Shown: piece after piece, positions 6,211 through 13,698 of the stretch
Numbering within the stretch: position 1 is the stretch's first letter
Layout: every line of letters begins with the position of its first letter
Assembly (NCBI GenBank): GCA_026395405.1
Contig: JAPLYU010000001.1
Location: 1-64,000 of the forward strand
Direction: 5' to 3'
Length of the DNA stretch: 64,000 nucleotides
DNA from: Candidatus Saccharimonadota bacterium
Lineage (GTDB): Bacteria; Patescibacteriota; Saccharimonadia; Saccharimonadales; Saccharimonadaceae
Position numbers and translations under genes: made by a program
The notes under the pieces: model-generated
Database searches by the model: none
What the model was told of the DNA's origin: nothing
Seen by the model: only the letters and a program-made list of their open reading frames with translations

Positions 6211-7812
6211 ATGAAGAAGTGGACTGTGGTTATCATTCTTGCTTCTGCCATGTTCGTCATGGTACTTGATAGCACGGTCATGAATGTCTCGATTTCTGCC
6301 GTAGTGAAAGATTTGAATACTACGGTCAGCGCCATGCAGGGCGCAATTACCTTTTATACGTTAACAATGGCTGCGTTAATGCTGTTGGGCGGGAAATTAG
6401 GTGACGTATGGGGGCGTAAAAGGGCGCTGGTGATAGGTGCTATGGTTTATGCGCTGGGGTCATTAATTACCGCCCTCAGCCAAACTTTCGCCCAATTATT
6501 CGTCGGTTGGTCAATCATAGAAGGACTTGGCGCAGTATTGGTAATACCAGCGATTGCTGCACTGGTCGCAACCAATTATAAGGGGGGCGACAGGCTTAAG
6601 GCTTATGCAATAATCGGTGGAGTGTCCGGGGCTGCAGCCGCTGCCGGCCCGTTAATCGGTGGATATTTCACGACTTACTTGTCGTGGAGATATGTATTTG
6701 TCGGCGAAGTGATAATTATGGCCGTGGTATTGCTATTTTCAAGACTTATTTACGACGAAAAACTAAAAGGAAAAATACCAAAAATCGATTTGGCAAGCGT
6801 TCTGCTATCCGCCAGCGGCTTTACGGTGTTAGTATTCGGAATGCTACAAAGCAAAGTTTGGGGATGGATACGGCCTCGGTCAATTCCTACTATTAATGGA
6901 GTCGAAATAGCACCGTTTGGCATTTCCCTAACAGCCTGGTTGATTCTGGCCGGATTGATATTACTATACTTTTTCATCAAGCGTCAGCAAAAGCTGGAAC
7001 GCGAAAACAAGAATCCGTTAGTTAAGGTGTCTATGCTGAAAATCCCACAGCTTCGAAGCGGCCTCACGGTGCTGATGGGTCAATATTTGGTAATCGGTGC
7101 TGTATTTTTTGTAATTCCGGTTTATCTGCAAATGACACTTGGCATGGACGCTTTACAAACGGGATTAAAGATTCTCCCTCTTTCAATTGCGCTGATATTG
7201 TTTTCTATAGTTGGCACCAGGCTCGCCGGTTCATGGTCCACCAAAAAGATTGTGAAAACTGGCCAATATCTGCTGGTCTTTGGCGTTGTCATGTTGATCG
7301 GTTCTATTGACACCGAACTTAAAAACGGCTTTTTTGCGATAGGTATGTTCGTGTTGGGAGGCGGTCTCGGCCTGTTGGCTTCACAGCTTGGGAATGTAAA
7401 TATTTCGTCCGTACCGGATAAAGATTCCAGCGAAGTCGGAGGCGTGCAGGGCGTCTTCCAAAACCTAGGCACTACAATAGGGACAGCCTTGATTGGATCG
7501 GTACTGGTCGGTGCATTAACAACCTCATTCGTCTCAAACATTCAGTCATCCGATTTACCGTCCAATGTAAAAAGCTATGTCCAAACCAATAGCCAAGCCG
7601 GTGTTGCAATCGTTCCCGTTAGCGAAGTACAGTCTTATGCTGAATCTCAAGGACTGAGTGCCCAGGAAGCAGCCACGGTCAGCGATACCTATGCCAGCTC
7701 GCAGGTAAAAGCCCTTAGGAGCGCACTGTTCATACTGCTGATTGTTTCACTAATGGCCACACTTTTTGCCAATAACATCCCTGATACAATGGTCAAATCA
7801 AAGAAACAATAG
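6211..7812 (+). CDS. MFS drug/solute exporter, DHA2 (14-TM) type
   Basis: A 533-residue polytopic protein in the EmrB/QacA (DHA2) size class. It shows the MFS motif GGKLGDVWGRKR between helices 2 and 3, the antiporter-type motif GVSGAAAAAGPLIGG in helix 5 and N-terminal VMVLDSTVMNVSIS, which is near-diagnostic for DHA2. About 14 hydrophobic segments are visible, with an extracytoplasmic loop near residues 440-495. By family it exports drugs or metabolites by proton antiport; the substrate is unknown. Expression probably depends on the palindrome just upstream. The AI-2E-family gene follows 15 nt later, suggesting one transcript. Confidence 0.85.
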   Translation: MKKWTVVIILASAMFVMVLDSTVMNVSISAVVKDLNTTVSAMQGAITFYTLTMAALMLLGGKLGDVWGRKRALVIGAMVYALGSLITALSQTFAQLFVGWSIIEGLGAVLVIPAIAALVATNYKGGDRLKAYAIIGGVSGAAAAAGPLIGGYFTTYLSWRYVFVGEVIIMAVVLLFSRLIYDEKLKGKIPKIDLASVLLSASGFTVLVFGMLQSKVWGWIRPRSIPTINGVEIAPFGISLTAWLILAGLILLYFFIKRQQKLERENKNPLVKVSMLKIPQLRSGLTVLMGQYLVIGAVFFVIPVYLQMTLGMDALQTGLKILPLSIALILFSIVGTRLAGSWSTKKIVKTGQYLLVFGVVMLIGSIDTELKNGFFAIGMFVLGGGLGLLASQLGNVNISSVPDKDSSEVGGVQGVFQNLGTTIGTALIGSVLVGALTTSFVSNIQSSDLPSNVKSYVQTNSQAGVAIVPVSEVQSYAESQGLSAQEAATVSDTYASSQVKALRSALFILLIVSLMATLFANNIPDTMVKSKKQ

Positions 7813-7827
7813 ATAGCGAGGAATAAC

Positions 7828-8919
7828 TTGGCAACTACAAAAACGACAGCATTGAAGCCCGCACAACCAAACTGGCTAATAATCGGTTTAATAGCATTTG
7901 TAAGCGCATTTATTTTTATATTACCGTTTTGGGGGACTATCTGCATGTCGGTTCTACTTGCATTTCTGTTATACCCAATATTCCACTGGCTTAAAAAACA
8001 CATGCCAGAGGGTGCAGCCTCATTTGTAACATTATTTTTCGTCCTGATTATTATCGCAATACCGGTCGCATTCATAGGATATGTGTTTATAGCCCAGGCG
8101 ATTACCATCGCACAAAACCTTGCAGGTGCCAGCCAGAGTGCAGGTAGTCAACTGGCTCAGATAAGTAGCAATGTCGCAAACGCCATCAACAGCCTCCTGG
8201 CACCGCTCGGCGCCAAGGAATACGTCACCAGCACCGATATTGTTAATTTAGCCCACAAAATACTACCCGACATGATTAATCATATAGTGAACTCTTTGCT
8301 CAGTTTTTTGGGTAATCTGCCAAAAGTATTCACTAGCGTCATTGTTTTTTGCTTTGTATTCACCGCGCTTCTTCGGCACAACAAATCAGCCATAGCGTTT
8401 TTCGGGTCACTAATGCCATTTGATAAAAAAACTAGCGGCAAGTACTTCGAAAGATCAGGTCTTATCGTCTCTGCCAGTTTAAGAGGACAGTTTATCATTT
8501 CTTTTGTCACCGCAATAGCTTCGGCCTTCGTTCTAATTTTTCTGGGTCTGGGTCAATATTTTGTGTTGTTTACAATTATTTTCACGCTTCTTGGTATGGT
8601 ACCGCTGGGCGCCGGTATCTTGATGATTCCTATCTGTATTATTTCAATGATGACGGGTAATTTTTGGCCCGGATTTATCGTCCTGCTGGTCTATCTGCTA
8701 ATAATTTGCAACATCGACAGCGTCCTACGCCCTCACTTGATTCCCAAAAAGGCCAATATGATACCGGCAGTTGTTACTCTGGCAACATTTTGTGGGATCT
8801 ATTATTTCGGTGTATTGGGAATTATCTATGGTCCGCTGATTGTCATTCTTCTAAGCACAACGGCAGACATTTACATATCGAGTCGCAAACCAGAGGACGC
8901 CAAGGCTGTAGTCGGCTGA
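7828..8919 (+). CDS. AI-2E family transporter (TqsA/PerM-like permease)
   Basis: TTG at 7828 follows GCGAGG with 6 nt spacing. The 363-residue membrane protein has paired N-terminal helices, a central amphipathic region (NLAGASQSAGSQLAQISSNV) and a C-terminal bundle including LRPHLIPKKANMIPAVVTLAT, GIYYFGVLGIIYGPLIVIL, which are typical of this family. Members include the AI-2 exporter TqsA and Na+/H+ antiporters; which activity applies here cannot be told. It is probably co-transcribed with the MFS gene. Confidence 0.8.
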   Translation: MATTKTTALKPAQPNWLIIGLIAFVSAFIFILPFWGTICMSVLLAFLLYPIFHWLKKHMPEGAASFVTLFFVLIIIAIPVAFIGYVFIAQAITIAQNLAGASQSAGSQLAQISSNVANAINSLLAPLGAKEYVTSTDIVNLAHKILPDMINHIVNSLLSFLGNLPKVFTSVIVFCFVFTALLRHNKSAIAFFGSLMPFDKKTSGKYFERSGLIVSASLRGQFIISFVTAIASAFVLIFLGLGQYFVLFTIIFTLLGMVPLGAGILMIPICIISMMTGNFWPGFIVLLVYLLIICNIDSVLRPHLIPKKANMIPAVVTLATFCGIYYFGVLGIIYGPLIVILLSTTADIYISSRKPEDAKAVVG

Positions 8920-9078
8920 GATTCTGTGAAGTAGGGAGGGCGAGATAGCGCTCACTTTGTTCGCTTCTCCGCTCGTTTGCGAAAAAATGTAAACACTTTT
9001 TCGCTTCAATCGCTACGCCGAACAGGCGGTTGCGTCGGTTTCACCGACGCCCGCGAGTTCAAATCACGCGCCTCAGTC
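8920..9078. other. Gene-free stretch with two tRNA-Ser 3'-end-like fragments
   Basis: No ORF is credible here. Several small hairpins occur (GCGAAAAA/TTTTTCGC near 8979-9004; GCGTCGGT/ACCGACGC near 9032-9050). Minus-strand 8934-8952 shares ATCTCGCCCTC with the 3' end of the intact tRNA-Ser at 9114; plus-strand 9052 onward (CGCGAGTTCAAATC) resembles its T-arm. Neither forms a full tRNA, so they look like remnants. Confidence 0.35.
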
Positions 9079-9114
9079 AATTTAAAAGGCGACCAAATGG
9101 TCGCTTTTTAAATT
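9079..9114. terminator. Bidirectional terminator between the AI-2E gene and tRNA-Ser
   Basis: AATTTAAAAGGCGACC and GGTCGCTTTTTAAATT form a 16-bp stem (one G-U) with an AAAT loop. It touches the encoded CCA of the tRNA. Confidence 0.7.
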
Positions 9115-9203
9115 GGCGGAGAGGGCGAGATTCGAACTCGCGGTACCATTGCTGACACGACAGTTTTCAAGACTGTTCCCTTAAACCACTCGGGCACCTC
9201 TCC
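9114..9203 (-). tRNA. tRNA-Ser (anticodon UGA)
   Basis: The minus strand gives acceptor GGAGAGG/CCTCTCC, D-arm GCCCGAGTGG..., anticodon arm ACAGT-CTTGAAA-ACTGT with anticodon TGA, a long class II variable arm and T-arm GCGAGTTCGAATCTCGC. CCA is encoded. The long variable arm and UGA anticodon identify serine, reading UCA and related codons. Confidence 0.95.
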
Positions 9204-9245
9204 GGGTGCATGGTTACGTTGACAATAATAACAGATACGAACGTC

Positions 9246-9911
9246 TCAGTCGAGAGTCTGCCTGGCGATTATTGCCACCCAAACATGTTTAGCCCCGGCG
9301 TTGCATAGAGCAAGTGACGCATATTTGATTGTCGCCCCTGTTGTCATAACATCGTCAATAATCAAAAACGGCGTGTCTGCGTCAATTTTACCTGACACAA
9401 AAAAGGCATTTTTAGCCTGTAAGTCACGTTTGCTAGCAGTTGCTTGGCGCTGTTTTGTATTTGTTTGACGTCGAACTAATTGCTGGTACTTTAATCCGCG
9501 AGCCTGTGCAACATATCTGGCAATCAACAGCATATGATCATACCCGCGTTCGCGAATACGACCCGTTGTAGTAGGTATAGGCACGATTACGGTCTCTGTG
9601 GGCAATTCCGGCAAAACATCTAACAGTAAATCACCAAGAGACTTATACGCTGCCTTGGCACGCTCAAATTTATATAAACCCACTAATCGCTGCAACGGTC
9701 CGTCACGTTCTCCTACAACCCAAGCCTTTTCGTATGGCACCAAGCATTTTTTGCAAAGACAAGTGACTCCTGACGGCCGGCCACACGCGATACAAACCAT
9801 TTTTTGTTCAGAAGTGATGTTATATTTACAATTACCACACAACAAACTGCCAATTTCATCGCAACCACAACAGTGGTGTGGAGCTATAATTGATAATATG
9901 TCGTCAAGCAT
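9246..9911 (-). CDS. comF: ComF family phosphoribosyltransferase-like protein
   Basis: A 221-residue cytosolic protein. The N-terminal part carries a four-Cys zinc ribbon (HHCCGCDEIG, LLCGNC, CIACGRP, CLCKKC); the C-terminal half is a type I PRTase fold with IPTTTGRIRERGYDH and the PRPP-binding FLIIDDVMTTGATI. ComF homologues act in uptake of single-stranded DNA during competence. In Saccharibacteria, which import nucleotides and DNA, a role in DNA acquisition fits, but no other competence genes are in the window. It is divergent from hsp20. No good SD precedes the ATG. Confidence 0.85.
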   Translation of the reverse strand: MLDDILSIIAPHHCCGCDEIGSLLCGNCKYNITSEQKMVCIACGRPSGVTCLCKKCLVPYEKAWVVGERDGPLQRLVGLYKFERAKAAYKSLGDLLLDVLPELPTETVIVPIPTTTGRIRERGYDHMLLIARYVAQARGLKYQQLVRRQTNTKQRQATASKRDLQAKNAFFVSGKIDADTPFLIIDDVMTTGATIKYASLALCNAGAKHVWVAIIARQTLD

Positions 9912-9942
9912 TGTGTTTTTTACGTTTAGGGGTCTCCTGAGG

Positions 9943-9971
9943 TTGATTATACTGGATATGTTGGTTATAAT
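9943..9971 (+). promoter_or_regulatory. Promoter of hsp20
   Basis: TTGATT (9943-9948), 17-nt spacer, TATAAT (9966-9971). A minus-strand TTGACA at 9990-9985 could serve comF, so the promoters would overlap. No CIRCE element is seen. Confidence 0.6.
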
Positions 9972-10017
9972 GTGAGAGACTATTTGTCAATAGAGCCTAG
10001 AGAAAGTGGAGGATATC

Positions 10018-10485
10018 ATGGCCCGGAAACAAAATGACGACTTACTAATCGAAGACGAGCTGACGGCAGCTTTTCTTAACGACGACACACTAACATCAAC
10101 TGAACCCGAAGCACCTGTACCGCCAACTGATGATAATTGGGACGATTCCGAAGAGGAATTCCCAGGCCAATTAGCTGTTGACGTCTATGAAACCGAGGAT
10201 AAATTGGTTGTCAAAGCCCGCACAGCCGGTGTTAATAAAGAAGAATTAGACGTTAGCATCAGCGATGGGATTCTAACAATCAGCGGCACACTAAACAGCG
10301 GTGATGACACCGATGCCATTAATTGGCACATCCAAGAATGTTATTGGGGCGAATTCAGCCGAACGTTGGCACTTCCAGTCAGCGTCAAAGAAGATGAAGT
10401 TGAAGCTGTCCTAAAAGACGGCGTACTGACAATCAAATTCAACAAAATTCGACAAGAGGCTGCCAAGAAGATTCAAATTCAATAG
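10018..10485 (+). CDS. Hsp20/alpha-crystallin small heat-shock protein
   Basis: ATG at 10018 follows GTGGAGG with 5 nt spacing, so the GTG at 10006 in the track is part of the SD region. The N-terminal arm of about 45 residues is acidic. The crystallin domain begins at LAVDVYETEDKLVVKARTAGVNKEELDVSI and ends with the conserved A-x-L-x-x-G-V-L motif (AVLKDGVLTIKF) and a short extension. It is an ATP-independent holdase that binds unfolding proteins in the cytoplasm. Its own promoter and terminator make it a monocistronic unit. Confidence 0.9.
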   Translation: MARKQNDDLLIEDELTAAFLNDDTLTSTEPEAPVPPTDDNWDDSEEEFPGQLAVDVYETEDKLVVKARTAGVNKEELDVSISDGILTISGTLNSGDDTDAINWHIQECYWGEFSRTLALPVSVKEDEVEAVLKDGVLTIKFNKIRQEAAKKIQIQ

Positions 10486-10506
10486 TAAAACAAATACTAT
10501 GAAACT

Positions 10507-10540
10507 AAATACGACCCGAAAGCGGGTCGTATTTTTTTGG
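10507..10540. terminator. Bidirectional terminator between hsp20 and the pilin array
   Basis: AAATACGACCCG / CGGGTCGTATTT with an AAAG tetraloop and a run of seven T. It serves both hsp20 and the convergent pilin gene. Confidence 0.8.
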
Positions 10541-10548
10541 TTACAAAT

Positions 10549-10938
10549 CTATGTTAGCTTGGTTATAACGAAATTAACGATAGCATAAGCTAATATGGCT
10601 ACGACAATACCGACAACACCGTATAATATCGTGTCCTTGGCAGCCGTCACGTTTTTGGCATCACCTCCGGAAGTTGTGTAACGAATACCTCCGTAAATTA
10701 GCATTAAAACGGCAACCGCACCGATTACAAATAGCATAATGTTTACGATGTTAGTGAATAAACCATTTGGACATGATTGTGTTGTGAACAGACAAGGGTT
10801 TGAACCTTTTGGTTGGGCAGCGGCTGCCCCATCCGAAAGATCGGATGCGGAAACTATCTGTGCCGTCCCCATGCTCAGCACTATGAACGATACAGCTACA
10901 AACCCAGCAATTATTGTCTTGAATGACTTTATATTCAT
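10549..10938 (-). CDS. T4SS pilin-like protein 7 (VirB2/TrbC type)
   Basis: 129 residues: a signal-like helix (about 8-30), a short periplasmic segment with a likely disulfide pair (PCLFTTQSC), then two membrane helices joined by the conserved loop GGIRYTTSGGDAKNVTAAKDTILYG. This two-helix core is shared by all members of the array and fits the CPR type IV secretion pilin family. VirB2-type pilins build the extracellular tube. SD GGGGG precedes the ATG. A stretch of about 70 bp around the loop is almost identical to the 10961 gene. Confidence 0.75.
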   Translation of the reverse strand: MNIKSFKTIIAGFVAVSFIVLSMGTAQIVSASDLSDGAAAAQPKGSNPCLFTTQSCPNGLFTNIVNIMLFVIGAVAVLMLIYGGIRYTTSGGDAKNVTAAKDTILYGVVGIVVAILAYAIVNFVITKLT

Positions 10939-10960
10939 TTATTCCCCCTTGATTTATTTT

Positions 10961-11377
10961 TTATGAGATTGGCGCCAGGCTAGTAATAACAAAGTTGACG
11001 ATTGCGTAGGCTAGTATAGCAACAACAATACCAACAATTGCATACAGAATAGTATTTTTGGCAGCCGTGACGTTTTTGGCATCACCTCCGGAAGTTGTGT
11101 AACGAATACCTCCGTAAATTAGCATTAAAACGCTGATGGCGCCGATTACATACAATGAAATGTTTACAATAGTTTGGAATACTCCGCCAAGCCCAAACAA
11201 GTTGCTTGGTTGTTGGTTGCCTTGTGCACAATTCGCACCGTTGCTGATTGTTAAACTATTATTACAAGATGATGACTGAGCAAATACATCCGTTGGGACA
11301 AAAACGCCTAAACTTACTGCCATTAGTGGTATCGCCAACAAAGCAGCTACTACGACTTGGATTGTTTTTTTGCCCAT
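10961..11377 (-). CDS. T4SS pilin-like protein 6
   Basis: 138 residues with an N-terminal signal helix, a short Asn/Gln-rich mature segment containing two cysteines (SSSCNN, GANCAQ), and the two-helix core with IYGGIRYTTSGGDAKNVTAAKNT. It differs from copy 5 mainly in the N-terminal third. SD AAAGGAAAAT precedes ATG 11377. It lies 22 nt upstream of copy 7 and may be cotranscribed with it. Confidence 0.75.
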   Translation of the reverse strand: MGKKTIQVVVAALLAIPLMAVSLGVFVPTDVFAQSSSCNNSLTISNGANCAQGNQQPSNLFGLGGVFQTIVNISLYVIGAISVLMLIYGGIRYTTSGGDAKNVTAAKNTILYAIVGIVVAILAYAIVNFVITSLAPIS

Positions 11378-11435
11378 ATATTTTCCTTTTTTTATAATCC
11401 TACACCTAGTTATATCAGATAATTATTCATAATTA

Positions 11436-11464
11436 AATATCCGCCCACATAGTAGGCGGATATT
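11436..11464 (-). terminator. Hairpin between pilin genes 5 and 6
   Basis: A perfect 10-bp stem AATATCCGCC/GGCGGATATT with a 9-nt loop. The flanks are only moderately T-rich, so it may attenuate transcription or protect mRNA 3' ends rather than fully terminate. Confidence 0.45.
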
Positions 11465-11484
11465 AATTTATATAATGTTCTATT

Positions 11485-11901
11485 TTATGATGTTGGAATC
11501 AACCCGCCAATAACAAAGTTGACGATTGCGTAGGCCAAAATAGCAACTATGATACCGACGACTGCGTACAAAATTGTATCTTTGGCAGCCGTGACGTTTT
11601 TAGAGTCACCTCCGGAAATAGTATAGCGAATACCACCGTAAATCAGCATCAGAACGGCAATCGAGCCAATGACGAATAGAAAAATATTTACAATTGTCGT
11701 GAATGTACCGCCTGCACCAAAGAGAGTGGTTGGCTGATCGGTTCCCTGGGCACAATTCGCGCCGTTTTTTATTGTTAAGGTAGTGTCGTTGCAATTGTCT
11801 GCTGCAAACGTTACTGTTGGAGAAATTGCCCCCATACCGACCGCTATCAGCGGGACCGCTAATAACCCTGCTATCATAATTTTGATTGATCGTATTGTCA
11901 T
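11485..11901 (-). CDS. T4SS pilin-like protein 5
   Basis: 138 residues, collinear with copy 6: signal helix, short mature segment with CNDTTLTIKNGANCAQG, and a two-helix core with IYGGIRYTISGGDSKNVTAAKDT. The conserved loop and hydrophobic helices support VirB2/TrbC-type pilin function. SD GAAAGGAAA lies upstream of ATG 11901. A hairpin follows the gene, so levels of copies 5 and 6 may differ. Confidence 0.75.
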   Translation of the reverse strand: MTIRSIKIMIAGLLAVPLIAVGMGAISPTVTFAADNCNDTTLTIKNGANCAQGTDQPTTLFGAGGTFTTIVNIFLFVIGSIAVLMLIYGGIRYTISGGDSKNVTAAKDTILYAVVGIIVAILAYAIVNFVIGGLIPTS

Positions 11902-12017
11902 TTAATTTTTCCTTTCGCTGTTTAGTATTTGTTTCCACAAATTACGTAAGCGGATTAGTTGTTAATACCTTTATAGCAGATAACCAATCTTTTGTTAATA
12001 GGTGTGGGGTTCTAATA

Positions 12018-12407
12018 TCATTTAAATGCAGTTATAACGAAGTTTACTATCGCGTATGCCATAATCGCAACTATCAGCCCAATTACCGAATACATGATAG
12101 TGTCTTTTGCTTTTTTGACAAGCGAAGCGTCACCGTTCGAAGTTGTGTAGTAAATACCGCCAATAATAATCATTACCACCGAGACGGCAGCTACTAGAAA
12201 CAGCAGGGTATTGACTATGACGCCAACGATATAGGAAAAGCTATTCTTTTTTGAATCTTTGTTTTTACACAGGGCCGTTTGCGCGGCGTCTCCGGAACAA
12301 ACTGTGCCTAGAGGATCAATTGCTGCCCCGACCGTTGCCGGCAAAACCGTCAAACAAAGCCCAAAAACCATCCCAAGTGATAATATTAAATATTTTACTT
12401 TTTTCAT
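12018..12407 (-). CDS. T4SS pilin-like protein 4
   Basis: 129 residues. It has a signal helix (MKKVKYLILSLGMVFGLCLTVLPATVGA), a Cys-bearing segment (GTVCSGDAAQTALCKNKD) and a two-helix core with IIGGIYYTTSNGDASLVKKAKDTIMYS. Its ATG overlaps the TAA of gene 3 (TAATG), indicating translational coupling. It is the last gene of a tight four-gene unit (13550 to 12018); 116 nt separate it from copy 5. Confidence 0.75.
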   Translation of the reverse strand: MKKVKYLILSLGMVFGLCLTVLPATVGAAIDPLGTVCSGDAAQTALCKNKDSKKNSFSYIVGVIVNTLLFLVAAVSVVMIIIGGIYYTTSNGDASLVKKAKDTIMYSVIGLIVAIMAYAIVNFVITAFK

Positions 12408-12712
12408 TAGTCTAACCTTCCTAATATAAATTGAGTAATCGCGAACGCTATAATGACCACAATCAAGCCAACAACCGAATATAATATGGTATTTTTTGCC
12501 TTGGCGATTTTTGCGGGATCGTAAGCCCCGGACATAAAGGTAAAGCTGGATAGAATAATAATAACTACGGCAACAGCACCAACGATAATATAAATTCCAC
12601 TTATTACTCCGTTCAACACACTAACTGCGGATACGTGGGGTATGTCAACCTTACTAGTACTGATTTGAACCGCCTTTTTCGTTACTACCGCAAATAAATC
12701 AAACCCGGTCAT
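12407..12712 (-). CDS. T4SS pilin-like protein 3 (short, no signal peptide)
   Basis: 101 residues with two hydrophobic helices around the loop MSGAYDPAKIAKAKNTILYS. Unlike the other copies it lacks an N-terminal signal helix and cysteines; the N-terminus is amphipathic (FAVVTKKAVQISTSKV). It overlaps both neighbours (ATGA upstream, TAATG downstream). It could be a minor pilin or a membrane assembly factor. Confidence 0.65.
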   Translation of the reverse strand: MTGFDLFAVVTKKAVQISTSKVDIPHVSAVSVLNGVISGIYIIVGAVAVVIIILSSFTFMSGAYDPAKIAKAKNTILYSVVGLIVVIIAFAITQFILGRLD

Positions 12713-13161
12713 GACAATACCTTATCGAATATAAAGTTTACTAGCGCTACTGCGGAAACCGTCAAAACCAGTCCTAAGGCGGCCATTGTCATTATTGACC
12801 GGGCTTTGACAGCCCCATCGGGGTTACCCCGACTTATAATGAACATCCAGCCACCAAATAAAAACATAAAACCAGACAAATAGGCTGCGGCTACAACCGC
12901 CATTTCAACTACATTTAAGGCAATCCGCCATACAAAATGACTTAGCCCTTTCGTGCCATTTGGACTTTCAATATTACAGTCACTATTCGTCAGGCCACGG
13001 TACCAGGATGGAAAACCTAAAAATCCACTACTGCAACTATCCGAAGAGCCAGCTGCACTAGTCGTTTGTGGAGCAGAAACCGCCAAGATTGAACCGCCTA
13101 TAGCCGTAATGACAACCAACGACATAACCCAACTCAATATATTGGTCTTGAAGGTCTTCAT
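12709..13161 (-). CDS. T4SS pilin-like protein 2
   Basis: Start ATG 13161 overlaps the TGA of pilin gene 1 in an ATGA junction; the longer track start at 13206 lies inside that gene. The 150-residue protein has a signal helix, a mature segment with three cysteines (DSCSSGFLGF, NSDCNIESPNG) and two helices joined by IISRGNPDGAVKARSIMTMAALG. The larger exposed region makes it the most divergent member, possibly a tip or minor subunit. Confidence 0.65.
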   Translation of the reverse strand: MKTFKTNILSWVMSLVVITAIGGSILAVSAPQTTSAAGSSDSCSSGFLGFPSWYRGLTNSDCNIESPNGTKGLSHFVWRIALNVVEMAVVAAAYLSGFMFLFGGWMFIISRGNPDGAVKARSIMTMAALGLVLTVSAVALVNFIFDKVLS

Positions 13162-13550
13162 GGCTTGAATAGCCCCCCAGGGATAATAAAGTTCAAAAAT
13201 GCCCACATAGCTGCATACACGATTATGCCTAGAGCCACGTTCGTTAACATCATATTTGCCTTTTTCATCCTATCCGGGGCGCCCCCGGCGGTCATATACA
13301 TAAACGAACCGAACACGACACCACCTACGGCGGCAATACCAACTCCGGCGGACATTAGGTTTATTGCTATAATCAACAATTGCCAAACTCCGGTTTGGTC
13401 TGGGGTTGGGTCTGTTGGCTCGGGTTTACAGGATATCACTGAAGTTTTAACGCCGGCACAGGTTGCGGCTGACACCGCAGGAACCATAATGAAAACGCTG
13501 CTCAAACCGATTAACGACGCTATTATCAAAACTGTTTGTTTTATTTTCAT
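13158..13550 (-). CDS. T4SS pilin-like protein 1
   Basis: Start ATG 13550 (MKIKQTVLII) is preceded by AACAGG; the track extension to 13613 adds non-family residues. The 130-residue protein has a signal helix ending at VSAAT, a Cys pair (ATCAGVKTSVISC), a Pro/Thr segment and two helices with MYMTAGGAPDRMKKANMMLTNVALG. It leads the coupled unit of pilin genes 1-4 and is divergent from the large T4SS cluster, sharing the intergenic control region. Confidence 0.7.
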   Translation of the reverse strand: MKIKQTVLIIASLIGLSSVFIMVPAVSAATCAGVKTSVISCKPEPTDPTPDQTGVWQLLIIAINLMSAGVGIAAVGGVVFGSFMYMTAGGAPDRMKKANMMLTNVALGIIVYAAMWAFLNFIIPGGLFKP

Positions 13551-13560
13551 ACCTGTTAAT

Positions 13561-13589
13561 AAAATACGATAAAAACCAGCATTACGCAA
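13561..13589 (-). promoter_or_regulatory. Possible promoter of the pilin unit
   Basis: On the minus strand TTGCGT (13589-13584), 17-nt spacer, TATTTT (13566-13561), ending 10 nt before the ATG of pilin 1. The match is modest. Confidence 0.35.
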
Positions 13590-13618
13590 GTGTTTAAATG
13601 GCTCTGAGTCCACCTCTA

Positions 13619-13647
13619 TTGCATTTTTTTGATATTTAGTGTATAAT
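13619..13647 (+). promoter_or_regulatory. Promoter of the main T4SS cluster
   Basis: TTGCAT (13619-13624), a T-rich 17-nt spacer and TATAAT (13642-13647), about 50 nt before the 13699 gene. Confidence 0.6.
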
Positions 13648-13698
13648 TAGTCGTAACAATTTAGCCAAAAGTGAATGCGCAAAAGGAGAAAATCCATA

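Noticed and set aside
8931-9078. A complete second tRNA in the gap before tRNA-Ser
   Set aside because: T-arm-like pieces are present but no matching acceptor, D-arm or 7-base anticodon loop can be built.
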